From: Ichthyosporea sp. XGB-2017a
Taxonomy: Eukaryota > Opisthokonta > Ichthyosporea
Reading direction: 5' to 3'
Assembly: GCA_002811675.1 (NCBI GenBank)
Contig: PDIM01000103.1
Coordinates: 1-38,032, forward strand
Length of the DNA stretch: 38,032 nt
Position 1 is the first letter of the stretch. Each line of letters starts with the position of its first letter. Positions 28,371 to 37,805 of this stretch are shown here, in pieces. A model generated the notes under the pieces. That model saw nothing but the letters and a program-made list of their open reading frames with translations. It did not search any database and was not told the origin of the DNA. A program made the position numbers and the translations under genes.

Positions 28371-29007
28371 TTATTGCCCAGCCGAGTCAACATCATTTTC
28401 GCCATTTTCCTTTTATTTTACTTGTGAAGTAGAAATGATTACTATTGAGGGAAAAGACACAAGCCCTGTATCACCTGCAAACAAGAACTTCCCCTCCGTA
28501 GAGATGTTTAAACGCAAGCAAAACAAAACAAAACAAATGAAAATGATAAGCGAAAGTAGCAGAAAATAAGAAATAACCGGATTTCTTCCGCATGACGTGT
28601 CTTGGTTGTTATTTCCTTTGTTTGACTTCCCTTTGAATCCATTGGAGCACCCGGGTTTTACTTTTGTTGCTGAGCCGAGTCTCAAAATGGAACCCGCTTT
28701 GTTGTCGGCTTAGCCAGGGGCTTTGCTGCTACTTGCAAGGTCACCATGATTGTCGAGGTCATTCAACGTGTAGTCTTCCAAAAAGGAGACTGCTTTCATA
28801 AAACGAATTCTCTGAACCCTCGGACATGTCTCCTAGGCCACGCATTTCCCAAAAAACATTGCGGACATGCTGTTGGCCCTTATATAATCGACTCATTGCC
28901 TCAAAATCCGAAGGCGTGCCATCGCGCACTGGGAAGCACTGGGAATTCCAAAGACCCGTGGGCCACAGTGATGCTATCGTAGAGTGTGTGCCCACTTCTT
29001 TCCTCGT
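28371..29007 (-). CDS. Possible additional exons of an unresolved gene (hypothetical)
   Basis: Open segments at 29007-28818, 28792-28733, 28708-28578 and about 28409-28371 can be joined in phase on the minus strand, but only by assuming introns of 25 nt (28793-28817) and 24 nt (28709-28732) and a longer one with donor GTTATT at 28577. The resulting protein would contain PVRDGTPSDFEAMSRLYKGQ, SFLEDYTLNDLDNHGDL and NGENDVDSAGQ. A minus-strand AATAAA at 28311-28316 would fit as its poly(A) signal. The proposed acceptor at the right edge (CTACTAG at 29008) could link it to the exons above 29044. I recognise no family, and short GT-AG pairs are easy to find by chance, so this model is weak. Confidence 0.25.
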
Positions 29008-29043
29008 CTAGTAGTGGCAAGTTTTTTTGGAACTATAAGCGTG

Positions 29044-29694
29044 TTAGCCAGCTATGGTTAAAGCATCCACACTTTGTGACTCGTGTCCAGTGTTGCTTGA
29101 CACACGTATGACCTTTTCAGGAGAGTATGGTTCAATCATCGCGCATACTTTTTGTTTAACTGAAGCATCGGGCACTTGCGCAAATGTCTCAACTAGCCAG
29201 GGTACGCTGAAGTGGAGCTTTTCCACTGTTCGCAACAAAAAGCGGGTGTAGTTCGTCGCTAAGCTCTTCGATTGGAAAAAGGCCTTGAAGAGCGTAAGGA
29301 GTTCTTCACCGGTAGCTTGCTCCATTATCTCGTTGTAAGTTTCCAGACGAATCATTTGGTCGCGGGCCACATTGTTCTTTGCCCTTTGACAAAATTCACG
29401 CGTTCTAAGAGAAAGAGGAATTTACCCTTCTTTTGGCACAGCCGATTCCACACCCACTTTGATTGTGACGTCAATAACTTTGCTCTCTTGCTCCTTCAAA
29501 CGACCACGCCCAAGGTTTTTTTTAACATCCTTGGTTGCATGACTCAAAGTGTCGGAGGCAGTTTGCTCTAGTTGTTGCGGAGCAGGGTCTGCAGTTCCAG
29601 AAATCTCATTTTGGCTATTTCTGAGTGAATCAAGCTGCCCCTTGTACTTTGTAACAGCACCACTGTTGTTTTTCCTTTGGGCTTTACGCAGCTT
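29044..29694 (-). CDS. Hypothetical protein, partial; two open segments separated by a candidate 21-nt intron
   Basis: On the minus strand, 29694-29426 (about 90 codons) and 29404-29044 (120 codons) are open in the same frame and separated only by one TAA. The TAA lies in a 21-nt GTAAAT...CTCTTAG segment (29425-29405) whose removal keeps the frame (phase 2, Gly codon). The first part is basic and polar (KLRKAQRKNNSGAVTKYKGQ, KKNLGRGRLKEQESKVIDV); the second is helical (IRLETYNEIMEQATGEELLT, LATNYTRFLLRTVEKLHF, LVETFAQVPDASVKQKV). An acceptor-like CTACACAG precedes 29694, so a 5' exon is missing. An ATG at 29767 reads MTTRA, but the only nearby donor (GTAACA) is out of phase. No family recognised. 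The gene would sit about 170 nt beyond the stop of the membrane-protein gene. Confidence 0.45.
29405..29425 (-). other. Candidate 21-nt intron
   Basis: GTAAAT donor, pyrimidine-rich middle and TTAG end. It is a multiple of three and contains an in-frame TAA. The alternative is that the TAA is a real stop or a sequence error. Confidence 0.35.
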
Positions 29695-29863
29695 CTGTGT
29701 AGGGTATCAAAGAGGTGTTTTTTGTAAAATGCTCTTTTAGTTTCTGTTACTGTGCGCGTGTGGTCATTTTGGTTTTTTGGGTTTCGAATTATGTGTATTG
29801 TTATAATTATTAGAGGGGGGTCATGAAGTTGTTATGAAATGGGGGGCGAGGTTATTGTTGTTA

Positions 29864-31930
29864 TTAGATAAAGAAAACGCGATTGTGATATTCCATAAAC
29901 TCAATAGAGATGCAGCAGTTGAAGTAGAAGATGGCAAGGATCAGGCTTGCGTACTCGGCACGACCCATAAAGCTCCGTAGAGTTCGATGGAGCTCCTCGT
30001 AGAGGCGGGGGAATTTCCCTCGCACATAGAGGTATCCGATTCCCGCGGAAATAAAAACAGACAGGATTTTTATCCCACAGAAGAAGAGTGAATAACGGAA
30101 CTGCTCATCTGTGACGCTGGAAGCCACTTGTTTTGCAAGGAGTGTGTTTGCAGTGAAGGGGTCTGTGTTTGGCGAGAAGCGGGTCTGTGTATTGTAGTCT
30201 GCGTAGATCCCCAAACCCCACCGGAACAGGGGAGTGACGGTGAGATAGAAGGTATTTGAACACAACTGGCTGTAGAGCTTTAGGAAGAAGAAGCGGATAA
30301 TGCGGCGATGATATCCTGGTTTGATAAATGTGTTGCCCCGGTCATCATGGTGGTCTTCTTCTTCATCCACATCAGGTAGGATACAGCAAGGAAATACAAT
30401 TGCGACTTTCTTCAGCACCCACCGACGGAGATTGAACCAATAATTGCTCAGTAGCAGTAGGCAATACAAATTGCCGACGAGTTTGAGGAGGAACATGATG
30501 GCGTATGTAACTGAAGGCGTGTCCACCGACGGATATGCCATTGTTTGAAAAATATCTCCCAGATTTTCCTGCCAGAATCCGGAGATTATCATGGCGACTT
30601 CAATACCAAATGGTTCCGTCAGGGCCAGCAGAATGGCCTGGAAAATAGTCCCTCCCAAGCTAATAACAAACACGGAGAGAATAATTTGGACAAAGCTGTT
30701 GCCGGAGAGGGCAAAGACAACGACATAGACTGCGAGAAGGATGATGAAGCCAAAAAGAACAGCCAGAACCAAAGTAAAGGACCATAAGCGCTGCATGTAC
30801 ACCTTGCGAGGGCAATAGAAAGCCAAAGGATCCCGCAGCCGCAGTCCCACCAGGACGGTTACAAACATGAGGAGAAAATAAACGAGGCCATTGAGGGGCC
30901 AGTACGCATAAAGGTACGATGAGGATGAGGCAGAGGCGGTGAAGTAAGGGGATGATCGACTGCACAAGTAGAAGGATGATCCCATTACAGCAGAGGATAC
31001 AATGAATACCATAAGGGGGATGTGAAGATATGCACGGGCGGGTTTCCAGGGGATATGGTCATCCAAGCAATAGCGGAAGATGGCAATTAAGATGAGGGAA
31101 TAAACGGCCTTCTGTAGAGGGTCGATGAGGAAAATGGAGAGATAGAAGCGCCACGGGGTCAATTGTCCAGGCTCGCCGTCGGGGCCAATGGAGGTGAAGC
31201 AGAGGTCACATGGGAGTAGACCATACAGGATAACTACCAGCAGACACGGGAAGATGAATATGATGAGGAATATGGCAAAGATACTTATTCTTTGGTATGT
31301 GGGGTTGATGATATCGTACAGCAAGTCAAATAAGCGCACAACCCAGGACTTACGAAGTCCTTGGTATTGTGCCTCGGGCAGATCAGACCCGTCTGCCTCT
31401 AGACTGGACCTGATAAGGACATATTCCCCCATGACGTCGTCAGAGTGTTCATACTCGTACACACACACACCCTCCTCCTCCTCCTCCTCTTCACTCTCCC
31501 CTCCCTCTTCCTTCTGTTTCCCACTCCCACTCCTTTTAGCTCTCCTCTTCTTTTCCTCCTTCTTTTCCCTCTTCTCCTTCTTCTTCCTCTCCCTCTTCTC
31601 CCTCTCCCTCCTCTCCTCCTCCTCTTCCCCCAGGGTGGTCACCGTCTGCATCACAAGCACAGATCTACACCGGGGCCTATAACTCAGCCCCTCCCACTCC
31701 CCCTCCCTCTCCTCCTCCTCCACTCCACCCACCACACACACATCCACAATATCCCCCTCCTCCACTCCTCTCTTCCCCTCCCTCTTCTTCCTCTTCTCTC
31801 CTCTATGCCCATACCCTTCCCTTACTAGCCCATACCCAAGTAGCCCCTCACACGATCTCCTTTCCTCCCTCTTGTCTTCCCCTTCCTCCTCTTCCCCCTC
31901 CTTCTTCTCTTTCCCGCCCGCCTTCCACAT
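29864..31930 (-). CDS. Multipass membrane protein with long charged N-terminus, unknown function
   Basis: From the first ATG (31930) the product is 688 aa; the frame is open for another 56 codons without an ATG. Residues 1-190 are extremely Lys/Glu/Arg-rich low complexity, coded by GAG/GAA/AAG runs. From about 220 on there are 9-10 hydrophobic segments, for example IFAIFLIIFIFPCLLVVILY, LVYFLLMFVTVLVGL, FTLVLAVLFGFIILLAVYVV, FVQIILSVFVISLGG and YASLILAIFYFNCCISI. Between them are polar loops including LPDVDEEEDHHDDRGNTF, a possible cytosolic acidic loop. No signature of a known transporter, channel or receptor is visible. An upstream exon supplying another start cannot be excluded. The gene is head-to-head with the RhoGAP gene, 400 nt between ATGs. 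Confidence 0.75.
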   Translation of the reverse strand: MWKAGGKEKKEGEEEEGEDKREERRSCEGLLGYGLVREGYGHRGEKRKKREGKRGVEEGDIVDVCVVGGVEEEEREGEWEGLSYRPRCRSVLVMQTVTTLGEEEEERREREKRERKKKEKREKKEEKKRRAKRSGSGKQKEEGGESEEEEEEEGVCVYEYEHSDDVMGEYVLIRSSLEADGSDLPEAQYQGLRKSWVVRLFDLLYDIINPTYQRISIFAIFLIIFIFPCLLVVILYGLLPCDLCFTSIGPDGEPGQLTPWRFYLSIFLIDPLQKAVYSLILIAIFRYCLDDHIPWKPARAYLHIPLMVFIVSSAVMGSSFYLCSRSSPYFTASASSSSYLYAYWPLNGLVYFLLMFVTVLVGLRLRDPLAFYCPRKVYMQRLWSFTLVLAVLFGFIILLAVYVVVFALSGNSFVQIILSVFVISLGGTIFQAILLALTEPFGIEVAMIISGFWQENLGDIFQTMAYPSVDTPSVTYAIMFLLKLVGNLYCLLLLSNYWFNLRRWVLKKVAIVFPCCILPDVDEEEDHHDDRGNTFIKPGYHRRIIRFFFLKLYSQLCSNTFYLTVTPLFRWGLGIYADYNTQTRFSPNTDPFTANTLLAKQVASSVTDEQFRYSLFFCGIKILSVFISAGIGYLYVRGKFPRLYEELHRTLRSFMGRAEYASLILAIFYFNCCISIEFMEYHNRVFFI

Positions 31931-32330
31931 CACAAACAACTCACTCACTGACGTGCCTGCTTGCTTGGTCTTATATTTATAAGTTTCCTCCTCTTTCTCC
32001 TCGACACTCCAATTCTTTCTCTTCTCCTCTCCCCTTTCTTTGATAATCTCTTCTTTCAAAATAACAATAACAACAACAAAAATGCGGAATAATTCCAAAA
32101 TAATTTTGCCGAGAGCAGCTGTTGTTATTTGTGGTTTTAACTTTTAACCTTTTTTTTCACTTTTTTTTTTATTTTTTTTTTCGTTTAGAGGGAGAAACTA
32201 CTGTAACAATTACAAAGGTTTAAAAGGAGATGTTAATTAATTTATTGTTTTGTTTGAAAGAGACGGAGAGACGGAGAGATTGAAATAGACAAATAGATAG
32301 ATAGATAGATAGTTGGATAGATCGAGGAGT
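31931..32330. promoter_or_regulatory. Divergent promoter region between membrane protein and RhoGAP genes
   Basis: A 400-nt gap with T-rich runs at about 32150-32182, a five-unit ATAG repeat at 32293-32312 just before the RhoGAP ATG, and a minus-strand charged open frame continuing the membrane protein upstream. No clear TATA box. Confidence 0.5.
32293..32312. repeat. (ATAG)5 microsatellite
   Basis: Five perfect tetranucleotide units in the RhoGAP leader, ending 18 nt before the ATG. Confidence 0.9.
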
Positions 32331-34370
32331 ATGGGGAAGACACAGGAGGCAGGAGGAGGGGGGCTAGACTCGTCCACAATGCAGGCCCCTTCTTCGTCCA
32401 CCGCAGCGAGGGTGTTTGGGATTCCCGTCTCGGAGTGTGTGGCGAATGATGTCCAGAGTATCTCCCATGTGATAAACTCAAAGAGTGGCTATAATAACAA
32501 TAAGAAGAATAATAAGAAGAAATCAACTACCGCCTCTTCTTCCACCGAGGGAGCGGACGCGCTGATCCAACTCATCCAGCAGTTCCGCTTCAATAACGTG
32601 CCTTTGATTATATCAAAGTGTATTGATTACCTAGAGAGGGATGATGATGTATACTCGGAGGGGCTGTACCGGCTCTCTGGTGCACTGTCGCGGATAAGGA
32701 GCATCAGGGAGAAGGCAGACGGTGGGGACTTGGCTGGGTATCTGTCTGAGATGGACAATGAAGGGGATTGTAACGTGATTGCAGCACTTCTCAAGTTGTA
32801 TATCCGCGAGTTACCATCGCCGTTGATTGGATCTTCGCTGGCAAAACAGCTGGAGGAGCAGTTTGCAATCCTTGTGGATGATAATCACAAGCACGATCAA
32901 GAGGACTACGAGCGGGGGAAGGATCCCGAAGGGGATAAGGTTCTTGAGGAGGTGGAGAGGCTTTTGTATAAGGGCCTGGGTCCATGTGAGTACGCCACCT
33001 GCTTTAGATTGTTCTCCCATTTGCACCTGGTGAGTCTCCACTGTGATAATAATAAGATGACTGCGGAGAATATCGCTATTGTATTCAGCCCCACCATCCA
33101 TCTATCCAAAGAGTGTTTGATTGAGCTGATTAAGACCCCGACAATGCTGCTGTTTAGCCGCATTGAGCCCGAGGAGGTGTTTGGGCGTGAGGAAGAGGAG
33201 GAAGAGGAGGAGGAAGAAGAGCTTGGAGGGAAAGAAGAGGAAGGGCAGGGAGGAAGGGAGGACAAAGGGAGAACAAAGGGTGATAAGGGATATGGACCAC
33301 CAAGGCGCGTGAGTGTATCAATGGAGAAAGAAAGAAGTGCAGAGGGGTTATTAGAGGAGGAAGGGAGGGGTGGAGAAATTGCGGTACAGAGTGTTCAGTC
33401 ACGCCTTCCTGTTGGCTCTGGTTTGTCACTGACAGGGTCCTCTTCCTCCTCAATATCAATCAGCAACAACAGCAGTGGCTCTTCGCTGTCGGTGTCACCG
33501 GCCTCAAAAGTGAAAGAGGAGGAAGTGGAAAGGGATCCCGAGGCGAATGCAGAGGAGAGGTGCCGTTTGCTGCGATTATATGTAGAGATGGTTTATATGA
33601 AGGAGAACCTGGTTGCGTTGCGTAACCGCTTATCAGCAGGGATCGGTGCGGAAAAGAAGGAAGTGGAAAGGATTCAAAAGTACGGATCAAAGTATCAAGC
33701 GAAGGCGGATATCCTTCAGCAGCAAGATGGGCGGGCAGTGGTTACAGGTTGGCTACGGCACGGGATTGCAGGGGAAGGCTTGGGCTCACCAGCAGGGAAT
33801 GCACGGGGAAGTTATCATGCGGCGGCGGTGATTGGAGGAAGGGGCCCTGGTGGGGTAGGATATGATTCCGATGATACAAGTTGCTCGGAGACATCAGCAT
33901 CGATTTCGGCCACATCCGCGTCTCTGTCTACTTCTAACAATGATTTAAATACCGCTACATCTTTGTCAAGTGTTGATAATATCCCAGAAAATGGCTTTCC
34001 AACCCCTCACAATCATCCACAACGCCCAGGAACGGCAACTCCCATTAAACTAATCCAACTACCGGGAACCCCAAGCAGGCAAAATTCTCCTAGAGGAAAT
34101 GGGCAACCGTCTTTCGCCCGTGACAGCAACGGGCATACCAAGCCCCCTTCGGATGACGAAGATGAGGACGAGCGAGAAAATCTGTACGCGACCATTGTTC
34201 GTTTGGAAGAGGCTAATACGGGCCTAAAAGAAGACAATGACCTATACCAAGGACAGGTACTGGACGAATTGGTTCATATTGCACACTTACAGGCATCGGC
34301 TCGTGTAGTTAAGGATTTGGCACAACTCATGTCCTCCAATACTCCAATACTGTCTTTTGAAAAGAATTAG
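32331..34370 (+). CDS. RhoGAP-domain protein
   Basis: The first ATG (32331) gives 679 aa; the frame opens six codons earlier without an ATG. RhoGAP proteins speed GTP hydrolysis by Rho/Rac/Cdc42 GTPases and so shape actin dynamics. The domain spans about residues 70-285. It has NVPLIISKCIDYLE, then SEGLYRLSGALSRIRSIREK with the arginine finger at about R114. CNVIAALLKLYIRELPSPLI and KMTAENIAIVFSPTIH follow. A loop of about 20 acidic residues (DDNHKHDQEDYERGKDPEGD) is inserted in the domain. After it come a Glu-rich tract, a Ser-rich tract, a predicted helical stretch (CRLLRLYVEMVYMKENLVAL), Ser/Thr- and Pro-rich linkers and a final coiled-coil-like helix (ENLYATIVRLEEANTGLKED). No membrane or other signalling domain is visible, so its GTPase target is unknown. 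Confidence 0.9.
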   Translation: MGKTQEAGGGGLDSSTMQAPSSSTAARVFGIPVSECVANDVQSISHVINSKSGYNNNKKNNKKKSTTASSSTEGADALIQLIQQFRFNNVPLIISKCIDYLERDDDVYSEGLYRLSGALSRIRSIREKADGGDLAGYLSEMDNEGDCNVIAALLKLYIRELPSPLIGSSLAKQLEEQFAILVDDNHKHDQEDYERGKDPEGDKVLEEVERLLYKGLGPCEYATCFRLFSHLHLVSLHCDNNKMTAENIAIVFSPTIHLSKECLIELIKTPTMLLFSRIEPEEVFGREEEEEEEEEEELGGKEEEGQGGREDKGRTKGDKGYGPPRRVSVSMEKERSAEGLLEEEGRGGEIAVQSVQSRLPVGSGLSLTGSSSSSISISNNSSGSSLSVSPASKVKEEEVERDPEANAEERCRLLRLYVEMVYMKENLVALRNRLSAGIGAEKKEVERIQKYGSKYQAKADILQQQDGRAVVTGWLRHGIAGEGLGSPAGNARGSYHAAAVIGGRGPGGVGYDSDDTSCSETSASISATSASLSTSNNDLNTATSLSSVDNIPENGFPTPHNHPQRPGTATPIKLIQLPGTPSRQNSPRGNGQPSFARDSNGHTKPPSDDEDEDERENLYATIVRLEEANTGLKEDNDLYQGQVLDELVHIAHLQASARVVKDLAQLMSSNTPILSFEKN

Positions 34371-34395
34371 TCGTATTTATGTAGTATGTAACCAG

Positions 34396-34401
34396 AATAA
34401 A
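34396..34401 (+). terminator. Poly(A) signal of the RhoGAP gene
   Basis: AATAAA 25 nt after the stop, with a second overlapping-type copy (AAATAAATG) immediately after. Confidence 0.55.
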
Positions 34402-34565
34402 AATAAATGTGTTTATTATTAAGTCGTGTTGTTTCATAAAGGCTGGATTGATTGTTTCTAGTTTATAGACAATGGTTAACTGTTAAAATGTACTACCTGG
34501 ACTGAGCACAAGTTTCTATTCCGTTACCTGTAGCAAAGTTTTCTTTCTTTTTTTCTTTCTATTTT

Positions 34566-37500
34566 TTACAAATCTTCAGGTTGTGTGTTTCCGAATGACT
34601 GCGGCAGGGCTATATGCTCGTCGAGGTTATGCGATTGGCTTTCCAGCAGTTCTTTCAGAGTACTATGAGTACTACCGCAATCCAATGAATTGTCTCCAAC
34701 CCCATGTTCATTTTCAGAAGATATCGGTGGAAAAGCACGATGTTCAGTCAAAAGATTCTCATCCACACGAAGCGCCTCTTTCCCATCAGGGGGGGTATTG
34801 CAGTTTGAGTTCAAAGCCTCTTGGGTTTCGGACTGAAAGGGCTCAGCAGCGGGTCCAGATGCAGGCAAAGAGCAAGATGAAGACGATGAGCACATGCCTT
34901 TCATTTCCAAGAGAGACAGAGAATTCATCCCAAAGTCATTCCCACTATTGCTGTTCATGTTACTACCACAGTCAAATGAAGACCGGTGCTCACCATCACC
35001 AACGACTCTTGCAAATGTCTCAAAGAGGGAACTAGAATCGGAACCAGACACAATCGAATCTTCACTGTGATGTGCCTCTAAGCATAAACGTTCGTGAATC
35101 GAGCGATTATTGGATTCCTGAAAGCTCCCAGATCTGTCACTGGTGTCCGGGGAAATTGTTAATATTTCTCTGGGATCCCCCCGCATTTCTCCAGATGCCC
35201 CAACAGCATTATATGAAGAGGATTGATTGAAGTTCACGGCCGATGGTTGCTTGGTATCATCCTGCTTTAAGAGGTTTTCACTTCTCTTTGGTGCTTTTGA
35301 AATAAAGGGAATTGAAAGCTGCCCACTGGCTGATGTGTCAGGGAGCGAGGAGTGTCCTGTGTTTGTATGATTGTTACAGTTTTCTTTATCTGCTTCTCTT
35401 TGATCTGAGGTGGAGTTGCGCTGGATGGAGGAGCTCTTAAGGGCCTCAATCTCTTCGCCCTTTTTCACAATACACTTTTCGAGCTGCTGAATATGTCGAT
35501 CCTGCAACTTACTTTGCAAATAATATGTTGGAATGCGGATTGAAAAAACAAACTCAATAAACCCACAACGTTCCTGTGCATTTCCTTCGGATACACTAGA
35601 AGAAGCAGTCTCTTCAACATCAGAAAACCCAATGTATCCATCTCTCTCCAAAATATCCAATCTATAAAATCGATTATACCCCCAACATTCACCAATTTCG
35701 AAATCAGAGGAAAATTCACGTACCACATTACCTGTAGTAGTGTCAATATGATGTCTCTGAAACACTCCAGAGCTAGTATTACCGCTGCTATTGATGCCCA
35801 TACGCCCTGCTGCACCCCTACTTGGACTGCGCCTCTCATCAACACCTGCAGAGATAGTTCCAGCACTATCAGCGCCATTAGAGTTACTATTACCTTCACC
35901 ATTGGCACGATTCTGTGCAAGCCTGGCAAAATTGACCAACTCAATACAATAATCACATCGAACAGGCTCCTGAACAACATCGGTGCCTGAATGAAGCTCT
36001 ATGAATACAGACAGGTACGTGTGTTTTGCGACGCCATTTCCATTTGGATATATTTTCAGTCGCCACTGCAGACCATATGTCTCCACAACATCACTATACA
36101 TAACACCTTTGGAGCCTTTAAAGCATCGATTCCGGAAGTTCTCGATGCGAAAACGGCCTTGCACATAATCTGGAACAATTTCATTGGAAAATATTCCAAC
36201 CCGCTTTCTCAGCTGATCAAAGCCCCCCTCGCGCGCAACTGAGGGTAATTCCTTATTAATAATCCCAGTGAACATTTCCGTTAGACTATCAGCTCTTCGC
36301 ACAAACTGCTGCTGTGAGCACTTGCGCATTTGCAGACTTACTTCTTTTGCCAGAATTTCTAGTAATTCCCTTTCCTCCTCTAGCTGCGTCTTGCATGATA
36401 AAACAGAAGTCAATTTATCCTTCAATTCATTATCTAAGCGATTCATCATCTGTTCGAGAGATGTTCGCAATTGTAAATTCCTCTCTTCCTTGTCCAACTT
36501 TAGTTTTTCGATTTCAGCATCCAACTGTACACCTAGAGAGTCAAAGTCTTTGATCCGTGCTTGAAGCTGAATCCATTGTTCATTAACAGAAGACATACTT
36601 GCGTTATAGATATCATCCACTGACTGAAATTGGTGGTTTTTGTGCTCTGCCTTGAACAAAGCGCATTTGTGACAAATGAGTAGATTGCACGTCTCACAAT
36701 ATACCGATACGCGTTCTAGATGTTCCATACAATCATCCTCATGGATGCGTGCACTCTTGCGATTACTCTGACTCTTTCTCACAGTGGACACAGAAGAGGC
36801 AGAGGCTGGACCTGCATTCAGCGGTAGGCCTCTGCTACCACCGCTATAACGACGCTCAAGAAACTCGTCAATGGGATCCATCGAAGAATCAAGACTGCTA
36901 TTTCCTCCTCGCTCCTCTTCCTCCTCCTCCTCCCGCACTCTTGCGGCCACTCCCTTTCCTTTTTTCAAACTCCCACGCCCGGTTCGCCTCCCTTCCTGTG
37001 AATTCTCGTCATCCCCTCTGCGTTGTTGACCCCCTGGTCTTCTCCCTCGATGGTACCCCAGCTCAGAACTACTGTTGTTATAGCCGCTGTGTGAGGAGGA
37101 CTGGTACTTTGAAAAGGACCTCAATTCAGTATTTCCACTACGCCTATTCCCACTGTCTTCGTCCTCATTCTCTTCTCCGTCACCATACCCGTCAGAATCA
37201 TATAAACTTAACATTATTTGATGTGCCTTGTCTGTCTGTTTTTTCTTATTGGCAATTTTGTTCTTCTTCATTACCATCTTGCCCTTGCCCTTCCGCTGCG
37301 CTACCTCCCCCCCCCCCTCCTCCTCCATGCCTTCTTGCCCCCCTTTTGCCTCCCCCATTGTATCGATACACCGCGTCACATCCTCCACCCAACGACAATG
37401 CACCAACTCACTAAACAGCAATGGCGCCCGGCAGCACGGACACTCACTCTTGTGCTCGGTGATCCACTTCTTAAAGCATTTCTCACACGACATCTTTGAA

Positions 37501-37805
37501 CAGTACGGGCACATATGCGCGTTATCCAATGTCCCCATACAGATAAAACAGTTAAACAACTGCACAAGAGACTCAGAGGCATTATCTCCTTTCATCCCTG
37601 CTCCTGCTGGGCCTTTACTTCCCTCACCCACCCCCGAGGCCTCCTTTGCAGTCACTGAAGTGGATGGGCCTTCCCCGCTGCTTCCAACAGCTGCAGCCAA
37701 TCCCCCCTTCTCCTCCTCCTCCTCCTCCTCCTGAGGCGGTGCCGTACCAGTGCCATCAGAACACCCCAGTCGGAGTTTCGGGAAGCGATATCGCTGATAT
37801 GACAT
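34566..37805 (-). CDS. TRIM37: TRIM37-like E3 ubiquitin ligase (RING, B-box, coiled coil, MATH)
   Basis: The 1079-aa intronless product starts at an ATG and matches animal TRIM37 domain by domain. TRIM37 is an E3 ligase linked to peroxisome protein stability, centriole number control and chromatin. The RING spans about 86-125 with eight cysteines (C86, C89, C99, C102, C107, C110, C122, C125) and the TRIM37-like tail CPCCRAPLLFSELVHCRWVEDV. A charged, Ser-rich insert of about 200 residues separates it from the B-box (about 355-395, VYCETCNLLICHKCALFKAEH). A coiled coil covers about 400-520. MATH runs from about 552 to 757, with LQWRLKIYPNGNGVAKHTYL and FSSDFEIGECWGYNRFYRLD nearly identical to the human motif. 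A 50-residue Ser/Gly/Asn-rich insert interrupts MATH. The rest is Ser-rich and disordered. Convergent with the RhoGAP gene, 195 nt between stops. Confidence 0.95.
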   Translation of the reverse strand: MSYQRYRFPKLRLGCSDGTGTAPPQEEEEEEEKGGLAAAVGSSGEGPSTSVTAKEASGVGEGSKGPAGAGMKGDNASESLVQLFNCFICMGTLDNAHMCPYCSKMSCEKCFKKWITEHKSECPCCRAPLLFSELVHCRWVEDVTRCIDTMGEAKGGQEGMEEEGGGEVAQRKGKGKMVMKKNKIANKKKQTDKAHQIMLSLYDSDGYGDGEENEDEDSGNRRSGNTELRSFSKYQSSSHSGYNNSSSELGYHRGRRPGGQQRRGDDENSQEGRRTGRGSLKKGKGVAARVREEEEEEERGGNSSLDSSMDPIDEFLERRYSGGSRGLPLNAGPASASSVSTVRKSQSNRKSARIHEDDCMEHLERVSVYCETCNLLICHKCALFKAEHKNHQFQSVDDIYNASMSSVNEQWIQLQARIKDFDSLGVQLDAEIEKLKLDKEERNLQLRTSLEQMMNRLDNELKDKLTSVLSCKTQLEEERELLEILAKEVSLQMRKCSQQQFVRRADSLTEMFTGIINKELPSVAREGGFDQLRKRVGIFSNEIVPDYVQGRFRIENFRNRCFKGSKGVMYSDVVETYGLQWRLKIYPNGNGVAKHTYLSVFIELHSGTDVVQEPVRCDYCIELVNFARLAQNRANGEGNSNSNGADSAGTISAGVDERRSPSRGAAGRMGINSSGNTSSGVFQRHHIDTTTGNVVREFSSDFEIGECWGYNRFYRLDILERDGYIGFSDVEETASSSVSEGNAQERCGFIEFVFSIRIPTYYLQSKLQDRHIQQLEKCIVKKGEEIEALKSSSIQRNSTSDQREADKENCNNHTNTGHSSLPDTSASGQLSIPFISKAPKRSENLLKQDDTKQPSAVNFNQSSSYNAVGASGEMRGDPREILTISPDTSDRSGSFQESNNRSIHERLCLEAHHSEDSIVSGSDSSSLFETFARVVGDGEHRSSFDCGSNMNSNSGNDFGMNSLSLLEMKGMCSSSSSCSLPASGPAAEPFQSETQEALNSNCNTPPDGKEALRVDENLLTEHRAFPPISSENEHGVGDNSLDCGSTHSTLKELLESQSHNLDEHIALPQSFGNTQPEDL

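Noticed and set aside
29405-29425. TAA decoded as glutamine (ciliate-type code) instead of a mini-intron
   Set aside because: Firm genes here (SF3B3-like, PUM3, TAF5, BT1 copies) end at TAA at the expected place, and no internal TAA is seen in them.
31188-31828. Leu/Ser/Pro-rich plus-strand frames near 31.2-31.8 kb
   Set aside because: Antisense reading of the GAG/GAA-coded charged tract of the membrane protein; looks like signal peptides only because of CTC/CTT runs.
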